This document shows positions 1 to 7,363 of a DNA stretch of 32,206 nucleotides, piece after piece. Source of the stretch: an uncultured Alphaproteobacteria bacterium (GTDB lineage Bacteria > Pseudomonadota > Alphaproteobacteria > UBA11222); assembly GCA_937888955.1 (NCBI GenBank), contig CALAQW010000148.1, forward strand, positions 1 to 32,206, given 5' to 3'. Numbering within the stretch: the stretch's first letter is position 1; the number at the start of each line of letters is the position of its first letter. A model generated the notes under the pieces. It made no database searches. It saw only the letters and a program-made list of their open reading frames with translations, and had not been told where the DNA came from. The translations under genes and the position numbers were made by a program.

Positions 1-683
1 CCGAGCAGGCGCAAGCAGGCACGCAGCGCCACCGCGACAGCACTGTGGCTTTGGTGCTGCCCGCATTCAAGCAGCAGCGCTGTATGATGCGCGTTTGGTC
101 CGCAAAATCGGCCAAAGTCACGCATCCGGCGGCCTGCGGCATGTCCGGGATCGGCGATCAGATAGTCGCCGATGCAAAGCTGTTCGGCAAACTGCCGCGC
201 CCGTGGCATCAGCCCGGTCAGCACAAGCGGCGGCCCCTCAAGTGTCATCGAATGCAGATCGAGCAGGAAGTCGGTCGCCTGCAAAAAAGGCAGCAAGTCC
301 TGACAGCGGCGGGTTTCGCAATCGCCTGCCGGTTGCGCCAGCATATCGTCTGCCCACAGCCGGTTCATGTCCTGATCGACATAGCGGTTGACGCCACCTC
401 TCGCCAGATGCGCGGCATAGGCATCGGGATTTGCCAGTGCCAGGATGATGGTTCCCGTCTGGGGCGTGATCGCGCAGTCAAGCAGGGTCTTGATTGCATG
501 CACACCACAAACTTCATTGCCATGCACGGCGGCGCTGATCATCAGAACAGGACCGGGCGCGGGGCTGTCGAACCGCCAGACATAGGGCGTGCCGCAATTG
601 GTGGGGGGAAAGTCCCCAAGCGCGGGTCCGGTGCCAGCAGCGGCGCGGTCAGCCGCTGAAGAATTTTCAGAGGCCATGGGCAT
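1..683 (-). CDS. M14-family zinc hydrolase, succinylglutamate desuccinylase/aspartoacylase-like (partial, 3' end outside window)
   Basis: This reading frame is open from the ATG at 683 to the window edge, giving about 227 codons without a stop. The translation carries the M14 AstE/AspA metal-site pattern: HGNE at residues 54-57 (zinc ligands His54 and Glu57), an NR pair at 107-108, DLHS at 142-145 (third zinc ligand His144), and LLLECGQH at 203-210, where Glu206 fits the catalytic glutamate. Family members remove acyl groups from N-acyl amino acids or act as carboxypeptidases; the substrate here cannot be told. The start lies 5 bp after the nadK stop, so the two genes are probably cotranscribed. 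An alternative start is the ATG at 677. No strong Shine-Dalgarno sequence precedes either start. The C-terminal domain is missing only because the window ends. Confidence 0.85.
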   Translation of the reverse strand, partial: MPMASENSSAADRAAAGTGPALGDFPPTNCGTPYVWRFDSPAPGPVLMISAAVHGNEVCGVHAIKTLLDCAITPQTGTIILALANPDAYAAHLARGGVNRYVDQDMNRLWADDMLAQPAGDCETRRCQDLLPFLQATDFLLDLHSMTLEGPPLVLTGLMPRARQFAEQLCIGDYLIADPGHAAGRRMRDFGRFCGPNAHHTALLLECGQHQSHSAVAVALRACLRLL

Positions 684-688
684 TGCGA

Positions 689-1456
689 TCAGTCGGTGAA
701 TTGTTCCATCAATATACGTTCATCGAGTTCATGCCCTTCATCAAACAGGATCGGGACAGCAATATCATGCGCGATCTGCACTTCGACATGGTTGACCTCG
801 CGCACCTCCAGCATATCGGCAACGGCGCTGACAGGGCGCTTGTCTTTTTCCAGAATATCGAAGCGCACAACAGCGCTGTCTGGCAATAAGGCACCCCGCC
901 AGCGGCGCGGCCGAAAGGCGCTGATCGGGGTCAGGGCAAGCACGCCGGCCTTGATCGGCAGGATTGGCCCATGCGCTGACAGGTTATAGGCGGTGCTGCC
1001 GGCGGGTGTGGCGACAAGTACGCCGTCGCAATTGAGTTCCTTCATCCGCACCCGCCCATCGACCGTGATCCGGATTTTTGCCGCCTGCCGGGTCGCGCGC
1101 AGCAGCGACACCTCATTGATGGCAAGTCCTTCGAACTTGTTGCCGTGAATATCGGTCGCCAGCATCCGCAAGGGGTGTAATTCGCTGCGTTCGGCCTTGG
1201 CCAATCGCGCGGACAGTTCGTCAACGAGAAACTCGTTCATGAGAAAGCCAAGCGATCCCCGATTCATCCCGTAAATAGGGATGTTGCGGCCCATATTCTC
1301 GTGAATCGTATGCAGCATGAAACCATCGCCGCCCAGTGCGACGATCACATCGGCTTCTGCCGGTGACACATTATCGTAGCGGTCTTTCAGAATCAGCAGT
1401 GCGTCGCGGGCCTGGCGGGACTCGCTGGCGACAAATGCAATTTTCTCATACGGCAT
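689..1456 (-). CDS. nadK: NAD kinase
   Basis: NadK phosphorylates NAD+ to NADP+ in the cytoplasm, using ATP or polyphosphate. The 255-residue product has the family hallmarks: GGDG at 42-45, the [10 protein letters not shown] segment at 65-74, the NE pair at 114-115 that contacts NAD, and TPAGSTAYN at 150-158. The length matches the short alphaproteobacterial type. The ATG at 1456 is preceded by an A-rich, weak ribosome site. A 283-bp gap separates it from the divergent P450 gene. The M14-type hydrolase follows after 5 bp. No unusual residues were seen. Confidence 0.95.
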   Translation of the reverse strand: MPYEKIAFVASESRQARDALLILKDRYDNVSPAEADVIVALGGDGFMLHTIHENMGRNIPIYGMNRGSLGFLMNEFLVDELSARLAKAERSELHPLRMLATDIHGNKFEGLAINEVSLLRATRQAAKIRITVDGRVRMKELNCDGVLVATPAGSTAYNLSAHGPILPIKAGVLALTPISAFRPRRWRGALLPDSAVVRFDILEKDKRPVSAVADMLEVREVNHVEVQIAHDIAVPILFDEGHELDERILMEQFTD

Positions 1457-1670
1457 CAGTTAATTTTTCCCCGGCTCAAGGATGTGCTGTGTGTGACAAG
1501 CTACCGAAAGGCAGCTGAACACAGCGAGAATATAGCGCAATGATATGAACAGCTTTTTTCGATCGCCAATCTATTTGGATTCATGCGCTTGCGCAAAATA
1601 TACCCCACGGAAACCGGTAACATCCGCAAGCTTACAAGAATATGAATTAATACTGGTGTATCATTTATGA

Positions 1671-1699
1671 TGGAATCCGTAAGGGCTGCGGTCTATAAT
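1671..1699 (+). promoter_or_regulatory. Candidate sigma70 promoter of the P450 gene
   Basis: A perfect -10 hexamer TATAAT sits at 1694-1699. Seventeen bases upstream is a poor -35, TGGAAT, at 1671-1676. Transcription would start near 1706, leaving a leader of about 34 nt before the ATG at 1740. A short palindrome ATCAT-TT-ATGAT (1660-1671) abuts the -35 and could be an operator. The weak -35 would suit an activator-dependent promoter. I see no other feature in the 283-bp gap between nadK and this gene. Confidence 0.45.
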
Positions 1700-1739
1700 A
1701 GGCGTCGTCCGGCTATTGAAAAGTTTGAGGAGAGTTCAG

Positions 1740-3008
1740 ATGAGTGATGCGGTGGTGATCAACAAGGCGGCGCCCGCGACAGATATTCCAGATCCCTATT
1801 CGATCCCGCTTTCCGACATCGATGTTTCGGGGGCGGAGTTATTCCGCGCCGACAAGCAGGACGCGTATTTCGAACGCCTGCGCCGCGAGGATCCTGTGCA
1901 TTACTGCGCTGACAGCCAATATGGCCCTTACTGGTCGGTGACGAAATTCAACGACATCGTGTATGTCGACACCCATCACCAGATCTATTCCTCCGATTCG
2001 CAGCTTGGCGGGGTGGTGATGCGCGGCCAGCCCGAAGAAACCGCGCTGCCCATGTTCATTGCCATGGACCCGCCAAAGCATGATGCCCAGCGCAAGGTGG
2101 TGCAGCCGATCGTCGCCCCGTCCAATCTGGCCAAGCTTGAAAGCACGATCCGCGAACGTGCGGGCCGCATTCTCGATTCCCTGCCGCGCAATGAAACTTT
2201 TAACTGGGTCGATCTGGTTTCCATCGAACTGACGACCCAGATGCTCGCGACCCTGTTCGATTTCCCGTTTGAGGATCGGCGCAAGCTCACCGAATGGTCC
2301 GATGCCGCAACCTCGGAAGAGGATGCGAAGACCCCCGAACTCGAAGAAGCGCGCCGCGCCAAGATCTTTGAATGCGCGGATTACTTCATGGGGCTGTGGA
2401 ACGAGCGGGTCAATGCGCGCGAGCCCGGTGGCGATCTGATCTCCATGCTGGCGCATGGGGAATCGACCCGTTACATGGATCGGGGCGAATTCATCGGCAA
2501 TCTGCTGCTGCTTATCGTGGGCGGTAACGATACCACCCGCAATTCAATCACCGGCGGCCTGCTTGCGCTTAATCAGAACCCGGATCAGTATCGGAAGCTG
2601 CGTGAAAATCACAAGCTGATCGAAACCATGGTGCCCGAAATCATTCGCTGGCAGACGCCGCTGACCCATATGCGGCGCACCGCGCTTGCCGATACCGAAC
2701 TTGGCGGCAAGCAGATCAAGAAGGGCGACAAGGTGATCATGTGGTACATCTCGGGCAACCGGGATGACGAGGTGATCCCCGATCCCTACAGCTTCATCAT
2801 CGATCGCAAGAACCCGCGGCAGCATCTGTCCTTCGGCTTTGGCATCCACCGTTGTGTGGGCAACCGGCTGGCGGAAATGCAACTGCGCATCATCTGGGAA
2901 GAGGCGATGAAACGCTTCGACTTTATCGAGGTGGTGGGCGATCCGGTGCGGACCAATTCCAACCTGATCCACGGCTATCTCGAACTGCCGGTGCGGATCG
3001 CAGGCTGA
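1740..3008 (+). CDS. Cytochrome P450, CYP153-like (alkane / fatty-acid terminal hydroxylase family)
   Basis: This is a soluble bacterial class I P450 of 422 residues. The I-helix oxygen-activation motif GGNDTT is at residues 261-266, an ExxR K-helix motif follows in EIIRW, and the heme loop FGFGIHRCVG has its thiolate Cys at 372. The GGNDTTRNS stretch, the IIRWQTPLTHMRRTA segment and the heme loop are typical of CYP153, whose characterised members hydroxylate the terminal carbon of medium-chain alkanes or fatty acids. Assignment to CYP153 is by recall of the family signature, not alignment. The ATG at 1740 follows a good GGAGAG ribosome site; an in-frame TTG at 1716 is less likely. CYP153 genes are often followed by ferredoxin and ferredoxin reductase genes, but neither is here, so redox partners must come from elsewhere. 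Confidence 0.92.
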   Translation: MSDAVVINKAAPATDIPDPYSIPLSDIDVSGAELFRADKQDAYFERLRREDPVHYCADSQYGPYWSVTKFNDIVYVDTHHQIYSSDSQLGGVVMRGQPEETALPMFIAMDPPKHDAQRKVVQPIVAPSNLAKLESTIRERAGRILDSLPRNETFNWVDLVSIELTTQMLATLFDFPFEDRRKLTEWSDAATSEEDAKTPELEEARRAKIFECADYFMGLWNERVNAREPGGDLISMLAHGESTRYMDRGEFIGNLLLLIVGGNDTTRNSITGGLLALNQNPDQYRKLRENHKLIETMVPEIIRWQTPLTHMRRTALADTELGGKQIKKGDKVIMWYISGNRDDEVIPDPYSFIIDRKNPRQHLSFGFGIHRCVGNRLAEMQLRIIWEEAMKRFDFIEVVGDPVRTNSNLIHGYLELPVRIAG

Positions 3009-3036
3009 GCTGCCCGCGCATTGCCGAATAGAAGCA

Positions 3037-3075
3037 ACGCCCGTCTTTTGCAATAAAGACGGGCGTTTTTCTTTT
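3037..3075 (+). terminator. Rho-independent terminator after the P450 gene
   Basis: A perfect 12-bp stem (ACGCCCGTCTTT at 3037-3048, complement at 3055-3066) encloses a 6-nt loop and is followed by TTTTCTTTT. It begins 28 bp after the P450 stop. The opposite strand lacks a comparable U-tract, so it mainly ends the plus-strand transcript before the convergent acyl-CoA synthetase gene. Confidence 0.9.
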
Positions 3076-3116
3076 GCCGGGGTAGGCGCTGGGTGTCGTT
3101 CTTTCCGCGCTCTGCT

Positions 3117-4745
3117 TCACGCCAGGCCCAGCGCGTCATGCGCTGCGGCCTTTGCCCATTTATAGTCGGCCTTGCCGTTGGGCGCGCGCTGCACCTTGTC
3201 CACCATCACCACATGTTTGGGCAGTTTGTAGCCCGCAAGCTTGTCGCGCAGGAAGGTGATCAGGTCTGCCTCGTCCAGTGTATCGCCAGGGCGTGGTGCG
3301 GCGACGGCAACCACCCGTTCGCCGAAGCGTTCGTCAGGCACCCCGACAACCAGACAGTCATAGATCGCGGGGTTGAGCTTGACCGCCTCCTCCACCTCTT
3401 CGGGAAAGATCTTCTCACCCGCGCTGTTGATGCAGACCGAACCGCGCCCAAGCAGGGTAATGCTGCCATCGGCTTCCACCGTTGCCCAGTCGCCGCCGAA
3501 GGTGTAGCGAACGCCATTCACGGTACGGAAGGTTTTCGCCGATTTTTCCGGATCCTTGTAGTAGCCGATGGGCACCACACCGCCCGTTGCGATCAGCCCC
3601 TTTTCGCCGGAGCCGGGCACCACTTCCTGATCATCCTCACTGAATACCTTCGTGGTATCGGCAAGTTCGAAACGGGCTGTGGCGGCCTTTGTCGCGCGGG
3701 TCATGACAGAGCGGCCCGTCGTCCCTTCGGTCGAGCCCATGGCGTCGATCAGCGTCATATCATGATGCGCAAGCAGCCGTTCCTTGACTTCCATCGTCCA
3801 CATCACGCCTGAGGAGACGATGAGTCTCAGGCTGGACAGATCGTGGGGCGTGCCGGCTGCCTTGGCGCGGTCGAGCGCATCGGCAAGCGGTTTGGCAAAT
3901 GCGTCGCCGACAATGACAAGATCGGTCGCGCCTGTCCGGGTCACCTCGGCCCACACCGCATCGGCATCGAAGTGCAGATTGGGCACCGTCACCGCGCAGC
4001 CGCCCACCGTCATCGGCCCCATCGCGCCCGCCCACATGCCCGTGCCATGCATCAGCGGGCAGGCGGTCAATGCGATGGGCAATTCACCATTTTGCGCCAT
4101 GCGTTTGATGTTGGCGGCCATTTCCGCTTCGCTTGCGGGGCGCGGCACATCGCGAAAGTCAAAGCCAAGCCGCATCAGCCGCATACATTGATCACGCTGG
4201 CTGTACATCACCCCTTTCGGCATGCCGGTGGTGCCGCCGGTATAGAGCATATAGATCTCGTCTTCCGAACGGTCCCTGCGCGGCATTGGATCGCCGCTAT
4301 TCAGGAAAGCCTCATAGTCGACCGCGCCGTCAAGCAGCGGCGCCTCCCCGTCATCCACCTGCACAAGCAGCTTGAGTTTGGGCAGCTGCCCGCGCACCCT
4401 GTCGATCCGTTCGGCAAGCCGGCCATGAAACAGCACCGCCTCGCTATCGCTATTGTCGAGCAGATAGCGCAGCTCCTCATCCAGATAGCGGTAATTCACA
4501 TTGATGGGGGAGGCGCTCATCTTGAAGGCGGCGAAATGCGCCTCGGTATATTCGGCGCAATTGTAAAGATAATGTCCGATCTTCGAATCCGGGCCGAGCC
4601 CCGCCGCGGCAAAAGCGCTGGCAAGCTGCGCCGCACGCCGGTCGAATTCGGCCCAGCTGCGCCGCGTTTGCGCATGGATAAGCGCGGGATGATCGGGCAC
4701 CGTATCGGCCACAATCTCCCAAAGTGATGCCAGATGCATGCGCAT
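3117..4745 (-). CDS. Acyl-CoA synthetase (AMP-forming, FadD-like)
   Basis: This ANL-superfamily ligase activates a carboxylic acid as acyl-AMP and then forms the CoA thioester. The 542-residue product has the phosphate-binding motif YTGGTTGMPKG at 168-178, the GDW and GRGSVCINSAGEKIFPEEVE region of the hinge and C-terminal domain, and NGKADY near the end with the predicted adenylation Lys at 525. The architecture is closest to FadD-type enzymes acting on fatty or cyclic/steroid-side-chain acids; chain length cannot be read from sequence. The ATG at 4745 follows a good GGGGAGAG site; a second ATG lies two codons on. It converges on the P450 gene, and its substrate could be the acid made by further oxidation of a P450 product, which is inference. 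Confidence 0.92.
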   Translation of the reverse strand: MRMHLASLWEIVADTVPDHPALIHAQTRRSWAEFDRRAAQLASAFAAAGLGPDSKIGHYLYNCAEYTEAHFAAFKMSASPINVNYRYLDEELRYLLDNSDSEAVLFHGRLAERIDRVRGQLPKLKLLVQVDDGEAPLLDGAVDYEAFLNSGDPMPRRDRSEDEIYMLYTGGTTGMPKGVMYSQRDQCMRLMRLGFDFRDVPRPASEAEMAANIKRMAQNGELPIALTACPLMHGTGMWAGAMGPMTVGGCAVTVPNLHFDADAVWAEVTRTGATDLVIVGDAFAKPLADALDRAKAAGTPHDLSSLRLIVSSGVMWTMEVKERLLAHHDMTLIDAMGSTEGTTGRSVMTRATKAATARFELADTTKVFSEDDQEVVPGSGEKGLIATGGVVPIGYYKDPEKSAKTFRTVNGVRYTFGGDWATVEADGSITLLGRGSVCINSAGEKIFPEEVEEAVKLNPAIYDCLVVGVPDERFGERVVAVAAPRPGDTLDEADLITFLRDKLAGYKLPKHVVMVDKVQRAPNGKADYKWAKAAAHDALGLA

Positions 4746-4914
4746 GGCCGTGTCTCTCCCCTGTTTGCTTGTTTTTATGCGCTATTCGATAGCACAGGCG
4801 CGGCGCAAGGTGAATGTCGCCGCCGCGCTACCGTCAGGAAAGAGTGTTGCGAACATGGCTGTCGACAGGATTTAATGAGCCACGCGCTGAAAAAGGGGCA
4901 GAAGAGGGTTGGGG

Positions 4915-6012
4915 ATGACAAACAGGTTTTTGCGGTTCGGTTTGGTGTCGGGCCTGTTATGTGCGGCGTTGCTTGCGTCTGCGCCGCGGGCGGAGGCCTT
5001 TGTCGGCGGGTTCAAGGTGCGTATGACCCTGTCGCTGGTGGTGGACGGGGCGCCGGTGGAGATCGTCCGCACCTATAAATGCGGCGGGGCCGGGCGACTG
5101 TTCAACGATTATGTGGGGGCGCATCGGCTGAAATATATTTTTCATGAACTGCCTAATGGCGCGGCCATCGCGGTCGATCTGCTCGGCAATAATTATTGTT
5201 ACCGGGACCGGATGCCCAGCGAATATTCCCCGCCGATTTCGTGGGAATGGCCCAGCCTGCTTTATCTTGAGAATGCGGATATCGAACAGGCGAAATATTT
5301 TGAAACCTATGAAACAAATTATACGGAGGGATATTCGTTCGGCGGTCATATCGATATGACGAAGTCGCGCATGCGGCTTGAGGAGGTGGGGCGGTTTTCC
5401 GCCACCTCCGACAATGTGCCGCAACCGCTTTATGACCGGCTCAAAAGGATATTTCACCATCAGTACAAATTCATACCGAACCCGGATTATCCATTCCGGG
5501 CATTGCTTTTTTTTGCGTATCCGCATGCGAAATGGCGGCATATTGAGCCGTTGAACAGTTTTCTGCTGTCGCTGGACAAGCCGACCCTGCTGCTCCCCTC
5601 CATGCCCGCGGTTGCGCCGCTTTATGCGAAGAAGCTCAAATCGCCCGAGCCCTCTTTGAGAGGGGTGCCGGGGGCATCGCCCTTCACCTACGGGTCGAGA
5701 GGTACTGATCCGAAATTCCATAACCTTTCGGGCACTGACCGCCCAAATGTATTCATGACCAGCCTTTCCTATAAGGGGGACGGAATTTGGGCCTATGACG
5801 GGGTGAGGCGACATGTGTACCGCTATTTCCGGATCGAGGACGGGCTGGACAAGCTGAAACCTTTCCCGATCATCGAATTTCTGGGGGAACGTGTCGACAC
5901 GTCCGGGGTGCGCGAAAGTTTCCGGGAGAACCCGATGATCTGGTTCTATGACCCGGCACAAAAATACATGTTCAATATTTCACAGCGGAACCGGCAACAG
6001 TTTTATTATTGA
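4915..6012 (+). CDS. Secreted protein of unknown function
   Basis: I do not recognise this family. The 365-residue product starts with a clear Sec signal peptide (residues 1-28, predicted cleavage after APRAEA), so the mature protein should be periplasmic or exported. The mature chain is rich in aromatic residues and has two cysteines, Cys56 and Cys95, that could form a disulfide. It contains no membrane segment after the signal. The ATG at 4915 has a purine-rich GAGGG site just upstream; an in-frame TTG two codons earlier is less likely. The stop overlaps or closely precedes the next gene, so the two are probably one operon. Bases 5804-5886, encoding RRHVYRYF and what follows near the C-terminus, recur almost unchanged at 7208-7291. 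Codon use is more AT-rich in places than in neighbouring genes. Confidence 0.75.
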   Translation: MTNRFLRFGLVSGLLCAALLASAPRAEAFVGGFKVRMTLSLVVDGAPVEIVRTYKCGGAGRLFNDYVGAHRLKYIFHELPNGAAIAVDLLGNNYCYRDRMPSEYSPPISWEWPSLLYLENADIEQAKYFETYETNYTEGYSFGGHIDMTKSRMRLEEVGRFSATSDNVPQPLYDRLKRIFHHQYKFIPNPDYPFRALLFFAYPHAKWRHIEPLNSFLLSLDKPTLLLPSMPAVAPLYAKKLKSPEPSLRGVPGASPFTYGSRGTDPKFHNLSGTDRPNVFMTSLSYKGDGIWAYDGVRRHVYRYFRIEDGLDKLKPFPIIEFLGERVDTSGVRESFRENPMIWFYDPAQKYMFNISQRNRQQFYY

Positions 6013-6014
6013 TG

Positions 6015-6039
6015 TGGGGCAACGCCCCTATCCGGCGGG
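6015..6039. repeat. Short repeat shared with 7287-7311
   Basis: The segment starting TGGGGCAACGCCCCT just after the secreted-protein stop recurs at 7287-7311 with a few mismatches, in both cases followed by a C/G-rich stretch. It contains a small hairpin, GGGGC-AAC-GCCCC. In the second copy it directly follows the remnant of the secreted-protein gene. This suggests that the duplicated unit included the 3' end of that gene and its downstream flank, with an internal deletion. Confidence 0.5.
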
Positions 6040-6074
6040 GTCGCGTATCTGGCAAGTGTATGGGGGCAGAAGGG

Positions 6075-7049
6075 ATGTTCTGGAAGCGTAAAACAACAAG
6101 CGTCACCCCTGATCCCGCCACGCTCCCGCCGGTCAGCTCGATCGACGCGAAGGCCGCCTACCGCGCGCGGGTGGGGCGGCTGACCCGGGTGGTCTTTTTC
6201 GCCTTTCAATATATGCCGCTCACCATTGTCTACTGGCTGATGGCGGGAACTGCATTTGTGGGCGAGACGCTGGAGTGTGCCCTGATTACCGTCGGTGTCG
6301 TTGGCGATTTGCTGCGATTCAGGTTTGCGCCCGATCTGAAGGTGCCACTCGAGAGCTGGGTTGATCTCTATTACGATGAATGGGACGCGAAGGCTGAACA
6401 TGCTTTCTCACGCTGGTATTGCGGCTGGGAGAAACCGGTCATTATCGGCAGTTCCATTTACATCGTTATTTTCTTCCTACTCGATCTGCTGCTGCCCGCC
6501 GGTATTCTAACTGCCTATACCGCTCTTTTTGCACCTCTGCACGACTGGATGCAGGCGCATCTTGCTATCGCCGGGCGGCACAGCGCCGATTTGATCGCGC
6601 ATGGTTATGCGCAACGCATCCCGTTTCTGATTCATGTCGAAACGGTTGCGGCGCTCATCATGATGAGTGTCCCGTTCCTGATCGGCGTTGGCGGTAACAC
6701 GTGGCAGATACTGTATTTGAAGAAATTTTACCAGACAGATAAGGATGCGAATTCTTATCGCGAATCATTAAAGAAAACAGGTAAAATAGAATTTTTTTTC
6801 ATGATGAAATTTTCTATTATTGTTATTATTTTAGCAACAACAATGGTGTTGTTTCAAAATATTAGCTTTGATGGGTGTTCTGCTCGGGCTTATTGCCCGC
6901 ATATTAGGAGTTCTGGAGTACTAATATTCTTTTTTATTTGTCCATTTGCCACTTTGTTTTGTTTAAGCCAATTATTGATCGCCCGGTGCTCAACTTTTGC
7001 ATTTTCGGTTCGTGTTGAGCAGGAACGTCTGGCTGTAAATGGGGGCTGA
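6075..7049 (+). CDS. Polytopic membrane protein of unknown function
   Basis: I do not recognise this family. The product (324 residues from the ATG at 6075) has about five or six hydrophobic segments: one or two near the N-terminus (VVFFAFQYMPLTIVYWLMAG and onward), PVIIGSSIYIVIFFLLDLLL, IPFLIHVETVAALIMMSVPF, FFMMKFSIIVIILATTMVLF, and a last one near SGVLIFFFICPFATLFCL. The start is uncertain. ATGs at 6012 (overlapping the previous stop as TGATG) and 6060 are in frame. I prefer 6075 because 6015-6039 recurs downstream as flanking DNA and a GGGGG run lies at a usable distance. The last third, from about 6720, is strikingly AT-rich compared with the rest of the window, suggesting foreign origin or a recent exchange. 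It probably works with the preceding secreted protein. Confidence 0.7.
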   Translation: MFWKRKTTSVTPDPATLPPVSSIDAKAAYRARVGRLTRVVFFAFQYMPLTIVYWLMAGTAFVGETLECALITVGVVGDLLRFRFAPDLKVPLESWVDLYYDEWDAKAEHAFSRWYCGWEKPVIIGSSIYIVIFFLLDLLLPAGILTAYTALFAPLHDWMQAHLAIAGRHSADLIAHGYAQRIPFLIHVETVAALIMMSVPFLIGVGGNTWQILYLKKFYQTDKDANSYRESLKKTGKIEFFFMMKFSIIVIILATTMVLFQNISFDGCSARAYCPHIRSSGVLIFFFICPFATLFCLSQLLIARCSTFAFSVRVEQERLAVNGG

Positions 7050-7207
7050 AATATCAGGTGACCAATCAGGTAATCAAACTGTTGCAAACGGAATAACCGG
7101 TGCTTGCACTTTGCCAGATATTTCAGTCGCAAATCCTCCTTTACTGCAGCAGCGGGAACGCGCTCTTGCCACTGAGCTTCACGTGCCAGGGGATTGGCGA
7201 AAACGGA

Positions 7208-7311
7208 TGCGGCGGCATGTGTACCGCTATTTCCGGATCGGGGACGGGCTGGACAAGCTGAAAACTTTCCCCGATCATCGAATTTCTGGGGCAACGCCCC
7301 TGTCGGGCGGG
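7208..7311 (+). pseudogene. Decayed duplicate of the 3' end of the secreted-protein gene
   Basis: Bases 7208-7291 match 5804-5886 with only a few substitutions and one inserted C in a CCCC run. In frame it first reads RHVYRYFRIGDGLDKLK, then shifts out of the parental frame at the insertion. It then joins directly to a copy of the flank found at 6015-6039, so the last part of the gene has been deleted. An open frame starting at the ATG at 7039, which overlaps the stop of the membrane-protein gene, runs through the remnant and on into the antisense of the BVMO gene. I doubt this is a real gene, though a short coupled peptide cannot be excluded. The rest of the 314-bp gap 7050-7363 shows nothing I can identify. 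Confidence 0.7.
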
Positions 7312-7363
7312 CGCGCGGCCATGATTGGCGCGCGCACCCCGCCGGATGCGGGATTTGGCGGCG

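Noticed and set aside
45-659. 204-codon open frame on the plus strand
   Set aside because: It is antisense to the M14-type hydrolase, whose minus-strand translation shows all zinc-site motifs. The plus frame shows no recognisable domain.
3843-4727. 294-codon open frame on the plus strand
   Set aside because: It is antisense to the acyl-CoA synthetase, which carries the full adenylation motifs.
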